Position numbers and translations under genes: made by a program. Shown here in pieces: positions 33,001 to 44,676 of a stretch of DNA of 64,000 bases. The DNA lies in contig OZ025801.1 in the NCBI GenBank assembly GCA_964019425.1, positions 434,001 through 498,000 of the forward strand, in the 5' to 3' direction. The notes beneath the pieces were generated by a model that saw only the letters and a list, made by a program, of their open reading frames with translations, was not told the DNA's origin and did no database searches. The DNA is from Flectonema sp. DT1601. Its lineage: Eukaryota; Euglenozoa; Diplonemea; Diplonemida; Diplonemidae. The first letter of the stretch is position 1. The number at the start of each line of letters is the position of its first letter.

Positions 33001-33745
33001 CTGTTTTTTTAAATTATTAAATCACACAAAAGAAAAAACCAAAAGCCCGCTCAAGATGTCAATGAATACAGGACACTTCAAAAAAAACAGATACAAACTA
33101 AAGAGTAATTCATCAGGTTGTCAAAATTTCTATAAAAAAAAAAAAAGGACTCACCTGAAATACGAAAAACTTTTTTTTAACAGGTGACTATGAAAAAAAC
33201 CTGTTTTGCTGTTTAGGTATGAGTTTATTTTATATTTTTTTTTTACTGAGTGAACTTTTTATACAAAAGAAATTAAGCAATTAATCAGTAAATCTGAATA
33301 CGAAGGAGAAATAAAAAAAAAAGAAATTGTGAAGTAGTAAAAACGTGAAGGGTTTGCACCTTGCTGTGATAAGTCATGTAGTGGATACAGACTTCATTTT
33401 TTTTTTTTTTTTCAGCCAACCTTCCACGCAAGCAAATTACAAAACGAAACAAAACACGTCAAAAAAAAGAAAAAAAAAGGTTACAACATATTGAGGGAAT
33501 TTGATAGATGAAAGGTGAGGGAACAAATCTTTTTTCAAAGACGTACGTAAGATAAAAACTTAACTAAAAAAAATTTTTTTTGAAAAAAAAACACAAAACA
33601 TACAACCAATATAAAGAAAAAAAAAAAAAAAAACCATTCAGATAAAGCCTGTAAATCTTGTTGACCAACAGACAGCGAAAATAGATAACATTTTTGACCA
33701 TAATAAAATAATAATGGCTCCTAAAAATAGTTTCTTCTCCGACTT
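33001..33745. other. Spacer between the MGCC gene and the kelch gene
   Basis: About 745 bases of homopolymer-rich DNA with no supported gene. Notable are T runs near 33398-33412 and A runs near 33616-33632. Confidence 0.6.
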
Positions 33746-36700
33746 CTACATTCTCCAGGCTTTCTTAATAGCAGCTGGAGTACTAGACCTTCGTTGAGTA
33801 AAGACAGAATGATACAACTGAGCACGCGGTTCATAAAGCCGATCCACCGTAGTGTACCAGTCTTCCCTATTCATGACTCTAGGTGAGCGAGATTTAGGAG
33901 GAGTTTGTTCTGGACTGTGTATGCTACTCATTGGTTGGTAGTACAGCCTATCTGCGAGGTCAAGTTGCTCTCCAACTGAAATTTTACTCTGGTGAATCGA
34001 TTCACGTTTTTGTTCTTCTTCCATCTTTTCAGCAGCATTGTCCTTCGCAGCTTGTTTAAAATCAGTTGCCTGGTAATACATTCTTTCTATGTTGTAGTGT
34101 TGTTGTTTTATGTTCATTTTCTTTCCCGGTTTGGGAGAGACATCTTGTTTTGAAGATGAATTTCTCAACGGATTATAATAAAGTCTTTCAGAGTTTTGAT
34201 GCATCTCTTCAACGGTCAGTTTCTTTCCGGATGTTAGTTTTTGACATTCACGTTCCCTCCTTCGTTCCTCCAACCTCTCTCTTGCGGAAGTAAACCTCCG
34301 AGACATTCTTAAAGCTTGTTCAAGTTGTGCGGTTGTAGTCAGCTGTTTGTTAATTTTATTTTATCACACAAATTTCTGAGACAACTTCAAACAACAACAC
34401 ATACCTTTTTAGGTGTTGTTTCGGTTGAGGCAAACGACTCCGGTTGGACAGGAGGGACATTCTTTTCTCTGTCATCTACTATACCTGTAGGGGCAAAGTG
34501 TACCGCAGCGCAACCTAATTTTTTTTTTTTTTTTTTTTCCCCTTTTCTTTTTTTTTGAATAATTTAAAATTATTGAACAACACACTAACACCTATTTACA
34601 TACCATAAGGTGTTCCAGTCAATAGTTTGTATCGAGGAGGTTGATGTGAAGAGGAATCTGAACCACCTGCCCTAGCAGACGGAGATACTATAGTTGAATG
34701 AGGTGAGCTGTCACCTCTAACTGTTCCACCAACAACGATGAGTTGAAACAGAGAATTCTCTGATGAACTGTTAACGTAAGCCCGAGATGTCTTAAATTGA
34801 TCTTTTTCCCGCATATTTCTCAACCTCACTGGAGATCCTTGCACAGGGGCGGTCTCAGACTTTTGTTTTGATGTTTTCTTTTTACCTGTTTCAAGGGATT
34901 TCACTTCACGTGGCTTTACTTCAAAAGGCTTTCTCTTTGGTAATAAAACACATCCATGTCCACAACGAGATAATGATACCCCACCTTGGGTTGGTGCAGC
35001 CCAGCATTGAATCTTTCTCCAGAGAGAAGTTTTTAAGTGGAGTTGAAAAAGAGAATGCAGGTTTCCGCTATTTCCCCATCCTCCCACCACGAGGAGTGAG
35101 GATGATGATGGCTCATAAGAAGTAGTGTGACCGTATCTTCCTAAAGGTGTGGTACCATGTGTTTGAATAGGACACCATGTTTTAGTGAGAGGGTCAAACA
35201 TATGAACGTCACTCAAGGCGCTACTCGTAGAATCAATGTTTGTTGTTTTGTGTTCAGCTCCGGTTGAATGTTGTTTTCCTGAGACAAGGTTGTCATCATC
35301 ATCGTCGGAATCAAAACTGTTTTTATGATGACCTGAGTGTGATGTTTCCGAATCTCTCGGGGTGTTTGTATTTCCCATATATCCATCTGTTGCTCCACCA
35401 AATAAAATCATGACCTTAGTACTTAAACCAAACAAATCACCTGGAACTAAAGTCATACTGTGTTCACTTCTAGCTGTTGGTATTGGACCATTTTGTTTAA
35501 CTTTTTTCCAAGAAGTTTTTTCATTACTTGGTTGATCAAGTACTTTACGAAGGTTAAGATAGCACATGTCATTTCTTCTGTGTTCGATGACTTTGTATGT
35601 TTTCATATATGGGCGAGTGACACGGACTAAAACTTTCCAACCACCCCATACAATCATGTTATCATATAATTGATTCGCTGTGTGACCAGCTCTGAAATCT
35701 AGTGAGCTTCCAGTTGTTGGTATTTTACTCCATTTGTTAGAACAGATGTCGTATTTCCAAGTGCAAAGTTGATAGCCGTGGTGGTCGAGAACCTTTTCAT
35801 ACCCATCGGTATCAAGCGCCGAATGTTTTTCCATCATTCCCTTCAGACTTCTGTCAAAACCTCCGTATCCAAAACCTCCAAATAAAAATAAATTTTTTTT
35901 ATAAAAAACTACACTGTGACCATGTCTTAATGGTGCGGTTTCTCTACCAACCCCGACACCCAATGATTTCCAAGTACCAATAACAGTGTTGAGTTCAAGA
36001 ACAAATCTAGAATATGACTTTCCATCGAAGCCACCTATTAGGAATACTCCATGTTTCTTCGTATCAATTAACGAAGCACCTGTTAACATATGCATAGAAC
36101 TACTGTCTTTTAAATTAGCTATGTATGACACGCAGTATTCAGCAGTAGGATCCCTGTATAGTGTTTCCTTGCTGATACGCGGAGAGACATTGGTACTGGT
36201 ATTAGGTGAGCGCTGTGGTACTTCTTCAAGAGAGTGAAGATTCCATGATACGTGAACTGCGCCCAAAGAAGGGTTTCTCTGAATAATAAAATCGTCTTCC
36301 GACATTGGTGATCTCGACTTTAATGAAAGCCATTCGTTTCCGCTGTTTGAAAATCGTTTTCGAGTTTGTAATGTTGCCTCTCCTAAGAATGCTCCATCAC
36401 TGTTTCGTAGAACTATATTAATGGGTGATTGCAAAGTAGAATTACTAAACGTAAAACTATCATTCCACAAGGCGTTGTACGTCATTCTAGATGTTGCCAC
36501 AACATCTGAATTAGGTCCTGAAGTAATCGTAGCAAAACATCGTTCTGTTCCATCAGCTAGAGATTTTGCATATCCGATTTGAATAAGTTGCTGTTGCTCC
36601 ACTTCGCATCTAAGTCTGGCTGATTGATCGATGATGAGTGCACGGCAACTAGAAGTTGCTCCTTTAAGGATATGACCATCATTGAGGTCGAGAATATCAT

Positions 36701-39700
36701 CAGAGTCTGACATTAATTCACCTGAGACACCAACCAATCTCTCTTTACAGTTATTAATAATGTATTGTTGTCCTGTAAAAGGAACAGAGTCGCATTGTGG
36801 AACTCTCGATATGTCTTGCCACTTCCATCTCATCCTAACCGATCCAATTATACGACTTGTTGGTGATGGTGGTATTGAGTTTCTATTTAATAATCTTTTT
36901 AAGGGTTTTTTTAATATCATAATAGCAGTGCCAGATCCAGTCGATGATTCTGTCCCTGCGGCTAGTGATATCGTACCAGCAGCGACAGGTGTTTTTCCGC
37001 TGTAAATGACTGCATTGAGTATCGCATCTGAGGAGTAGAATGTCGTGAAATCCATCGGTTTTTGGTCTAAATCACAACTCTGAACCTCACCTGAAGGGAC
37101 AGTGCTACTAATTCCAGTGACAAATATCTTTGCTACCAGAGTACTGTATGGTTTACCATCATTGTCAACGTCAGGTACTTTCCAATCTAAAGGACAAATT
37201 AATAATCCCAAAGGATCTCGTTTTGTTACCGACCAACTAACTGATATTTCACCAAGTGAATTTCCGTTGAATCGCTGTCGACGTTCGTCAGCAGAGACGT
37301 CGCTACGTGGCATTACCAGATGTTTACTACTTCCGCTTTGATCGTGGTTTATAACAAATGTTGAATAACCAATGAAATCATCACCACAAGAGTCGAATAT
37401 TACGGCGAGATACCGTGATCCGGATGTGCTTGCATCAGGTACGTCCATTGAGGTATTCCAAGTTACGGTTTTTCCATCTTCAATTCCTGTTCTCATTCGA
37501 CCAATCTCAGATGGATCTCCCAGACCTCCCTCAACTACAGGCATTTCAAGATGTTCAGGTAGTGCATTCCTCGGAAAACTAATACCATTCTTACACTGGT
37601 ACACGACTGCGTATGGTTTACATTCATCACTAAAGTCACCTGAAGTAAGGTTATTAGCACCTTCTATTTTTAAGTAAACACTTTTTAAAGGAATTCTTGC
37701 AGCAGATGGTCTCTCTGAATACGGAGAATCAAATAAAACATCAACAGAACCTGCTGGAGATCCTCTTCGAGTGAGGTCAATCTTACGAGGTTGGTTACCA
37801 GCACCTAGAGGTACCTGAGCTGATGCATACTTTCCATTTTGGGTATGGACAGTTACAACTCCTGATAAGTCTGGTGCTGATTGTGGTTCAATGAGGAATT
37901 GACCTTGGGGTTGTAGAAATGTTGAACTTCCCTTAGACAACACTCCACGAGTTGTCGTGAATTTTTCACCACCTGCCTCAACAGTAACCCAAACAGGATC
38001 ATGGTTAGAGGCTCTGATTCCATCAATACGTGAAACATATACGTGAGCACAAAGAGGACGTCCTGAACTCTTAATTTTCGTTGGGATAGCTGTTTCCTTA
38101 GTCACTACACAAGTAGCAGATATCGTTCCGAATGAACCATGTTTGTTTAGTAGTATGAGATCTGATTTATTTCCTATCCTGGGTCGGAGTACTTCATCCT
38201 GAAGTTTTATGGTTGAACCTTCAGAGACAGAGAATTGAACTTGGCCTAAAAAACCATCACCGCCGGAGTCTGTTAAAAGCGGATCGTTAACAAGTTGTAA
38301 TACTATATCACTCTGAACATACTGCAAGGGAATATCTACGTCAAAATTCCATGATGGTGATAGAGAGTTTGCAGGTCCAGAACGAGCCACTTCCACATCA
38401 TTTACTAAACATCTAACTAGTGCCCTGCACGTTCTACTTCCAAAACTTGCTGGCGCCAATCCAGTGGCGCTTTCCACAAATAAATTTAAGAGAAGCTGAT
38501 TTGCTGATTTTTCGCTTTTTTGTTCATTTAGTAAGAGTTCCTTTTCCTTTCCATTAGCGATAACAGTGTAGGATAGAGATACTGATCCAAGACCATGTTC
38601 AGATTCGTTCCATCGGGAATCATGATCAGCAATGGGTAAGAACGGTACGACAACATCAAGTTTGTTTGGAGAACTTACGTTAAATTCTGCAAAACCAACA
38701 CAACTGTTGTTGTGAAAGTACTCAATGCTGCACAAAGCAGGGAGTTCATTGACTGAGAAGACAACGTCACTCAAATAAAAAGGATTTTGTGTTCCAGAAA
38801 CTTCTGGTAGTGATTTTAGACTTTCTCCACATCGTATTTTTATTGTGATAGGAGACTTGGCGACTAACCATCGACATCTGTTTATAAAGAGTCGTACTGT
38901 GTGTGGTTCAACTAACCGTTGTCTTGTAATCTCTTTAGTAGCTAGTAGTAGTAATTCACCCAGAACTAGTTCTTTGTTGCTGGCACGGACGTCACTGTTA
39001 TGAATCTGAATCCACATCTTTCCGTCAGTTGATTGCTCTACTTGTTTTGGTATAACTGCTGCTAATCCATTAAGGTATTTATCTCCTTTAAGTTGTATTG
39101 TGAATGAACCGTTAGGATCAGTGCTTACTTCTCTTTGTAAGCGCCAAAGAGCTCGTCTATTTGTAGGAAGGCGAACACTATGATCAGTATTGTTAACAAC
39201 AACTGAGAGGTTTTTGTCTCGGATGTCCGTAAAGAACTTCGCCTCGTGGATTTCAAACTTCCAGATATTTTCTTTCGGTCGTTGACTTTCAATGTTTTGT
39301 TGTATTTTAGCTCGTCTTGCTGCTGCTTCTTCCCTGGCCAGCTTTGCTTTAGATTCCTCTTCTTGTTCCTTTGCAGCCTGTCGAAGCTCTTCTCGTACCT
39401 GTTCCTTCTGCCTTGCCATTGCTTCTTGCGATTCTTTTAACTTAGCTGCTTGAAGCTCGTCTTGAATCCTTTTTTCTAGTTGTTGTTTTGCTTCGAACTC
39501 TTCTTTGAGTTGATCAGGTTGGTCTTGACTCGCCACTACTTCGTGTTTTTCCTTCACTGTTACACTTGGTGGTTGCCAGCTGTTGTGGGAGCTCAATACA
39601 GCTGCTTGCGGTCTTGCCGCAGCTTCGTACTGTTGCTGAAGTTTTGGTGATACTTCCTGAACTGGTTGATTTAATACAGAATGTTTTTGATGGGAAGCCC

Positions 39701-40955
39701 CCTCCTCTGGTTTAGTTGGTTGCTGTTGGTCATCTACGACCTTCTTCTCAGGTTCGTTGACTTGTTGTTGTTGTTGTTCTTCAACACTTGTTAGAGATTG
39801 TGGTTTACTCTGAGGACTTATTTCACGTTCTTCTCTTGCCGTGGACTTCTGTTCCTCATCTGTCAGGGGATCTTCTTGGGACATCTCGTCTGCCTCCTGT
39901 TTGACTATTGCCTCCTGTTTGACTATTGCCTCCTGTTTGACTATTGCCTCCTGTTTGACTGCTGCCTCCTGTTTGACTGCTGCCTCCTGTTTGACTGCTG
40001 CCTCCTGTTTGACTGCTGCCTCCTGTTTGGCCGCTGCCTCCTGTTTGACTATTGCCTCCTGTTTGACTATTGCCTCTTGTTCTTCCTTCAGCCTCGCAGA
40101 TTTCTGCAACTCGAATTGTTTTTCCGCTGCAATCGCCTGCGCGTCGATCTCCGCCTGCCGCTTGGCTGCCTTTTCAATTTCTTCTTTTTTCAGTTTAGCT
40201 GTGCGTTCCCTTTCGACGCGTTTTGCTTCCTCATTGGCCTCCTCATCATCCTGTTCTCTGCGGAGGGCTGCAAGTTTTTCTTCTTCGTCTGCAAGCTTGC
40301 GTTCAATGTCGACTTTTTTTTGACGTTCCTCCTCGAGCTGCTGCTGTTTGCTGACTGATGGTAACTCGGTAGAATCGAGAGGAGGAGACGGTGGTGGTGA
40401 GGCGACTTTTTGAGGAAGTATACCTTCAGGCTCTTCAACAGTCCGGTCATCCGTCTGTGGAGCCATTGAAACCTGTTTAGAAGGTTTAGGAGATGATGTA
40501 GAAGTTTGATTATTGATATCAGCGGCAGTGGCTATTTGACGAAGTGGAAATGAGTACATCTGCTCTTCGTCGGGGAGGTCTTCAAAGTCTTTATCACCAC
40601 TACAGAGTAATGTGTTACTATTTGAGTCGAAGACCTCTAACCTCATGTAGTGGTACATCATGTCAGATAAGCTGAACGTTGCTGGTTCGTAAACAGATGC
40701 CCCGTCTTCGAACAGAACAGAAGGAGTTTCTTGTAATTCTTCACCATCATCATTATTTGTTATTAAATCTTCATCTCCATAGTTTATTTTAATTTGTAAG
40801 TTTAATCCATCGAAGTCTTCCGAAGGTCCTTCAAACTTAACTATTTTTATTTCTAATCTCATATCCCCTTCATTCTTCTTCCAACACAATACTACCCGAC
40901 AGGGACTGCTTTCATCATCTGATATAAAGTCGAAATTATCATCGCTATCCGACAT
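33746..40955 (-). CDS. Giant 2352-residue protein with kelch repeats and C2-like modules, three exons
   Basis: Exons 34604-40955, 34405-34514 and 33746-34342 join in frame across GTATGT introns of 89 and 62 nt. The N-terminal domain (residues 1-140, acidic start, then a beta-rich module ending LLCSGDKDFEDL) has a stand-alone paralogue at 41200-41658. Residues about 190-560 are Lys/Glu/Gln-rich coiled coil containing ten KQEA hexads (295-354). Residues about 565-1590 look like a series of beta-sandwich modules, C2-like by inference. Residues about 1625-2080 carry kelch blades (VFLIGGFDG, LFLFGGFGYGG, RAGHTANQLYDNMIVWGGW, RYGHTTSY, LLVVGGW). The C terminus from exon 3 has four repeats with LYYNP, MYYQA, LYYQP and LYEPR. 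It is probably a large scaffold; function is unknown. Confidence 0.85.
39892..40071 (-). repeat. In-frame 18-bp minisatellite, ten units, encoding (I/A)VKQEA
   Basis: Ten consecutive 18-bp units of gcctcctgtttgact-att/gct type on the plus strand. Units differ at only a few positions, mainly Ile/Ala at the first residue, so the array is recent or homogenised. It lies within the coiled-coil region of the kelch protein. Confidence 0.92.
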
Positions 40956-41199
40956 GTGAGTTTACTTTTGAATAAATAATAGTAATAAGTGATTAACAAC
41001 AATTAAATAAATGTACCGAACGGTCAAGTCTTGTTGAGGGATTTAAGGCATAGCTATACTACCTTCTTTTTTATTTTTTCTGTTTTATCTTGGTTAAGAA
41101 TAACCTGAGATAAGACCACCCAACACAATAACTAAATAGGCTAAATAGTGGCATCAAGAAAAAAGAGAGATTTTTTATATTTTTTTCGATAGTGAAAAG

Positions 41200-41658
41200 T
41201 TAAAGATTACTCAGTGCAAAACATGAAATGAAACTGTTATTTAGCTTCTTAACTTCGAAAGAATACATTTCTTCTTGATCACGTAAATCTTCAAAGTCTT
41301 TATCACCACTGCAGAGAAGTGTTTTTGTTTCTTTACCATAAACTTCTATTCTCATATAATGGTTTAGTTCATCACTAAAACAGAACTGCGCTGGCTCATA
41401 GACAGCAGCACCACCTCTGAATGCAACTATTGGGGTTTCACTGAGCTGAACCCCTGCAGCTGTTGTCAATACTGATTTCTGAGAACCGTAAAATACCCTA
41501 ATCCATATGCTGAGACCATCAAATACCGCTGGACCTGAAAAATTCACAACTTGTAAGTGGAGTTGTTTTGAGGCTTTGTTTCTTTTCCAACTTATTGTCA
41601 CACTACAGGGATTCTTTTCTTCATCTGTTCCAAAAAAATCATGGTCTTGGTCTGACAT
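41200..41658 (-). CDS. Stand-alone paralogue of the kelch protein N-terminal domain
   Basis: 152 residues starting MSDQDHDFFGTDEE, directly upstream (in transcription) of the kelch gene. It matches that protein's first 140 residues across its length: shared landmarks are an acidic start, VxxxWKRN/WKKN, FDGL, a VYEPA-FSD block, the HYMR(I/L)EV strand and LLCSGDKDFEDL-D-EEMYSF. The rest of the large protein is absent. The start is the ATG at 41658. The leader has an acceptor-like TTCCTTTCAG 20 nt upstream and a minimal ATG-TAG uORF. It may compete with or bind the same partner as the large protein (inference). Confidence 0.8.
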   Translation of the reverse strand: MSDQDHDFFGTDEEKNPCSVTISWKRNKASKQLHLQVVNFSGPAVFDGLSIWIRVFYGSQKSVLTTAAGVQLSETPIVAFRGGAAVYEPAQFCFSDELNHYMRIEVYGKETKTLLCSGDKDFEDLRDQEEMYSFEVKKLNNSFISCFALSNL

Positions 41659-41819
41659 CAATTAATTGCTACATATCACTGAAAGGAACTGTAAATATTA
41701 AAAAAAAATAATTAGAGCAATGAAAATACAACATTAATACGTATTAGCGAATGTTCTTCATTAAAATGAATGAGAAAGTCACTCGATATTGTATTGAAAA
41801 TTGGATGAAAAAACTTGTT

Positions 41820-41880
41820 GAAACGGGGTAAGGTTTTCAATCTGACCTCTCCGACCACGTCGGTACAAAAAAAAAAAAAA
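41820..41880. repeat. Short repeat with CCGAC/GTCGG hairpin, copy 1
   Basis: Shares ttttcaatctga and a cgtcggtacaaaaa end with 47325-47383. The core ccgaccacgtcgg can fold as a five-base-pair stem (CCGAC with GTCGG) around CAC. A T- or A-run abuts it in each copy. Confidence 0.5.
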
Positions 41881-42288
41881 AAAAAAAAATGTGAATCGAT
41901 AATCGTTTGATGCACATAGAAACTTAATATTTTGGAGATTTTTTGTTTTTAAATCTACACAAAAATACTTAAAGAAAAAGAAGACAGCAAGGATGTGCTC
42001 GACCCGTTCAGCGCGGGTCTGGTTAAGATCAATTATCAACGTCAGGGAAAGCCGAACTCCAGAAAATGATGACTGAAGAAATAGCCTCCCAGACCCACTG
42101 CATGCTACAAGGACGGATGCAGACATCGATAAAAGAAAATTGGGAAATAATTTAAAATAACAGAACAAAAAAAATATGGTATTGAGAAGTGTAATAAAGA
42201 ATAATCTAAACACAATACACTACTTTTGTTTGCACATTTTGAACGACAACATCACTCGGAGACCACAATAACAAACCAACAGAATTAA

Positions 42289-42694
42289 TTATTTGACAAG
42301 CTGCATCAATTTATTTGTATCAGCTCCTCGAACTTCCTGTTGCTTTGATCCGTTTCTGTTTTGAGGGGTGTTGAAGGGTGTTAGTACACAGAATGACAAA
42401 CAAAAAAAAAAAGTCAAATCCATACCGATAAAGAGCAAACGTAGGCAACGCTTCTACTCCACACGCATCTGCGTACTTTGACGCAGCCACAACATCAACT
42501 GTAAAGAAGACGGTTTTTGAATTCCCCTCAGCAATCTGTTTATACTTTTCTTTGATCGCTTCACAGGGAGATGCCCAACTGGCGCTGTAATTTATAATTA
42601 TTTGATTGCTAGTTGAGTTTATAAATTTCTGTAAACGAGTGACCTCTTCGGGTTTTGATATTTGGATCACTCTTCCAGTAGACCAGGTGGCCAT
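42289..42694 (-). CDS. Thioredoxin-like protein lacking the CxxC pair, two exons
   Basis: Exons 42426-42694 and 42289-42355 join across a 70-nt GTATGG...AACAG intron to give 111 residues, the usual thioredoxin length. The fold signature is present: VIQISKPEEV opening strand, IIINYSASWASPC, an FFTVDV strand, the cis-proline segment VEALPTFALY, and a final NGSKQQEVRGAD turn. The active site is WASPC, not WCGPC, so the attacking cysteine is replaced by Ala and only the second remains; classical disulfide reduction is unlikely and a binding or monothiol role is more plausible. The start is MATW at 42694, 18 nt after an acceptor-like TTTTTGTTCATCAG. A decayed copy lies immediately upstream. Confidence 0.82.
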
Positions 42695-42743
42695 ATTGCT
42701 ACTTGTGTAGAACTGATGAACAAAAATAACATAAGAACCGCAA

Positions 42744-42838
42744 AGTAAAGAGCAAATGTAGGCAACGCTGCCACTCACAACGTCAACTGTGAAGAAGACC
42801 AGGTAGCCATATTGCTGCTTGTGAAGAACTGATATACA
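42744..42838 (-). pseudogene. Decayed partial copy of the thioredoxin-like gene
   Basis: Contains the leader acceptor (TTTTTTTGTATATCAG), leader and first codons (ATGGCTACC) of the thioredoxin-like gene joined directly to its later TCTTCACAGTTGACG segment and the end of exon 1. About 140 bp of the middle, including the active site, is missing. Its position directly upstream implies a tandem duplication followed by deletion. Confidence 0.7.
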
Positions 42839-42849
42839 AAAAAAAGAAA

Positions 42850-42967
42850 AATGTAAGCACCCCGATTGAATTGAAATCCTCACAAAATGTAAATGCGTTC
42901 TTTTAAAAAAACAAATTAAATAATTTACGTTAATATGTAAAAAAAGATTCTTCATTAATTATAGTTA

Positions 42968-42999
<32 letters not shown>

Positions 43000-43400
43000 A
43001 TTTCAAAAAAGAAACAATAGTCGCACTAGTCTTTTTATTAATTAATTAATTTGTCATGAGGATTTTCTTTGCTCTCCCATTTTCAAACAAACGAACAGAC
43101 TCGCTAACCGTAGTGTACACTGCAGAAGACAACAAGTCGTTAATATTTTTAATATTAATTGCGATATAAAACATAACTAAGAATACATTGTATTCCAGTT
43201 TTAATTATCAGAAGGTGGACAGGTGGACCCGTTATAAAAGCGAGTTATCTTCCCAACAAAAAAAAAAAAAAAAAAAAAAAAAAAGAAACTTACCAGTTTT
43301 TATCACAGATAAAACTCCAGGGGGCAGCGATAAAGAAATAAAAAGAACTATAATATATAGCAGGTGTATTCTTAAATTTAAAAAAAAAGAAACCAACAAT
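42850..43400. other. Spacer between the phosphatase array and the thioredoxin locus
   Basis: About 550 bases with no supported gene. It contains T and A runs (near 42972-42995 and 43259-43284) and an attaattaattaattt stretch. Confidence 0.6.
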
Positions 43401-44393
43401 CTAATTTCTAGGTGAAACGGGATCGGCCGTAAACAACGTAGTTCCATTAGAAGCGTGATAGTGAATGACAGTTGTCGATTCCGTAACTACAAACGATGTG
43501 AATCCACCATCAGTGCCGTATGTATTGCTGCTGTCCATGTGGAATTTAGTTATCCCAGTTGGGATTACTGACGCGTGTTTTGGAGCATAACAACACTCTT
43601 TACCAGCTCCTGATAATACAAATGCTAAGTTATTTTGTTCAAAGTGACCAAGACAGTGATCGTGTCCCGCTAAGAATCCACTCGCTTTGTACTTCAACAG
43701 GAGTGGAAGTACTTCTTGAATCAACTGTTCAGTAGGTCCGTGAGAACATTGAGAGTAAATTGGGTAATGACCAGCAACCCACAAATAGTCAGCAGTAGAG
43801 GCAGCCATCTGCTGCTCCAGCCACTGCAATTGAGTTCCTGCCAACTCAACGTGCTCTGGTGCCGGTCCAGTTGGTTTAACAAAAACGTTCTTCTCTTCAT
43901 CATGGTAACTCATACCAGAGAACACAACAGTGTCGATGTAAATCACTTGAGTAGTGACGTTCTTACCAGAACTACTTACAAAGGATTCACTAAATGTATA
44001 AAAAAGTGATGGAAAGTTCCATCTCTTCGATAACTGAGAGTAGGCAATCTGAGCAGTGACGTTACCCTCGTGATCGTGATTACCAGCAACAACGTACCAT
44101 GGAACTTGAAGAGAAGGATGTGTGAAAACATCTTCAAAAGTCGTATTAAATCTTGTACAGTGATCGTCACCACTGATGCCCGCAGAATAAAAATTATCTC
44201 CAAGAGCGAGAACAAATTTTGTATCCCCGTGTTGTTGCGCAACTGCTCCCATTCCTTTGTTGTTGTCGACTTCTCCAGGAGCTGTTGGGTCAGTGTTAGA
44301 AGTACCTCCCCAGTCACCAATCGCAAGAAAACTCATCGAGTCTGCTGCCGACACCGAGGCGACGGTAGCAACTAGTGCTGCAACACGAGTCAT
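43401..44393 (-). CDS. Purple acid phosphatase-like secreted metallophosphatase, array member 1
   Basis: 330 residues from the ATG at 44393; the frame is open further upstream, but an acceptor-like site (TTATTTTATTATTGCAACAG) falls 12 nt before this ATG, and a clean signal peptide (MTRVAALVATVASVSAADS) follows. All five purple acid phosphatase metal motifs are present: GDWGG, ALGDNFYSAG, AGNHDHEG, VAGHYPI and AGHDHCLGH. The small single-domain form resembles mammalian TRAP (ACP5). It should be secreted or lysosomal, releasing phosphate from organic esters. It is the most diverged of the three tandem copies. Parts of its middle are nearly identical to copy 3. Confidence 0.93.
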   Translation of the reverse strand: MTRVAALVATVASVSAADSMSFLAIGDWGGTSNTDPTAPGEVDNNKGMGAVAQQHGDTKFVLALGDNFYSAGISGDDHCTRFNTTFEDVFTHPSLQVPWYVVAGNHDHEGNVTAQIAYSQLSKRWNFPSLFYTFSESFVSSSGKNVTTQVIYIDTVVFSGMSYHDEEKNVFVKPTGPAPEHVELAGTQLQWLEQQMAASTADYLWVAGHYPIYSQCSHGPTEQLIQEVLPLLLKYKASGFLAGHDHCLGHFEQNNLAFVLSGAGKECCYAPKHASVIPTGITKFHMDSSNTYGTDGGFTSFVVTESTTVIHYHASNGTTLFTADPVSPRN

Positions 44394-44676
44394 TATGGTT
44401 TCTTCCTGTTGCAATAATAAAATAAAGTAAGTTCGCACAACATATTCAGTCAGGGGAAGACAAGACACCAACAAAACCAGCATTCGTAGTAGTTTGTTAG
44501 GCATCAAGTTATCCAACGAAATAAGAACGTTTTTTTTTTTTTTTTTCGTTCAGACATTCCACGTTAAAAAAGACAAAAGCATAACGATTCGTGTAAAAAA
44601 AAAACATAACAAAATAAATTTATTCCCTTGTAAAGCAGAAGGGAGATCATCTGAGTGAAGTCAACTCAGAAATCTT

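Noticed and set aside
39798-40358. Plus-strand frames of 160-186 codons with regular Cys/Leu repeats
   Set aside because: They are antisense readings of the KQEA minisatellite and coiled-coil region of the kelch gene.
41779-42213. Minus-strand frame of 144 codons between the thioredoxin and the short kelch-domain gene
   Set aside because: It mixes homopolymer Phe runs with a small GC-balanced patch, lacks a leader acceptor and has no recognisable motif.
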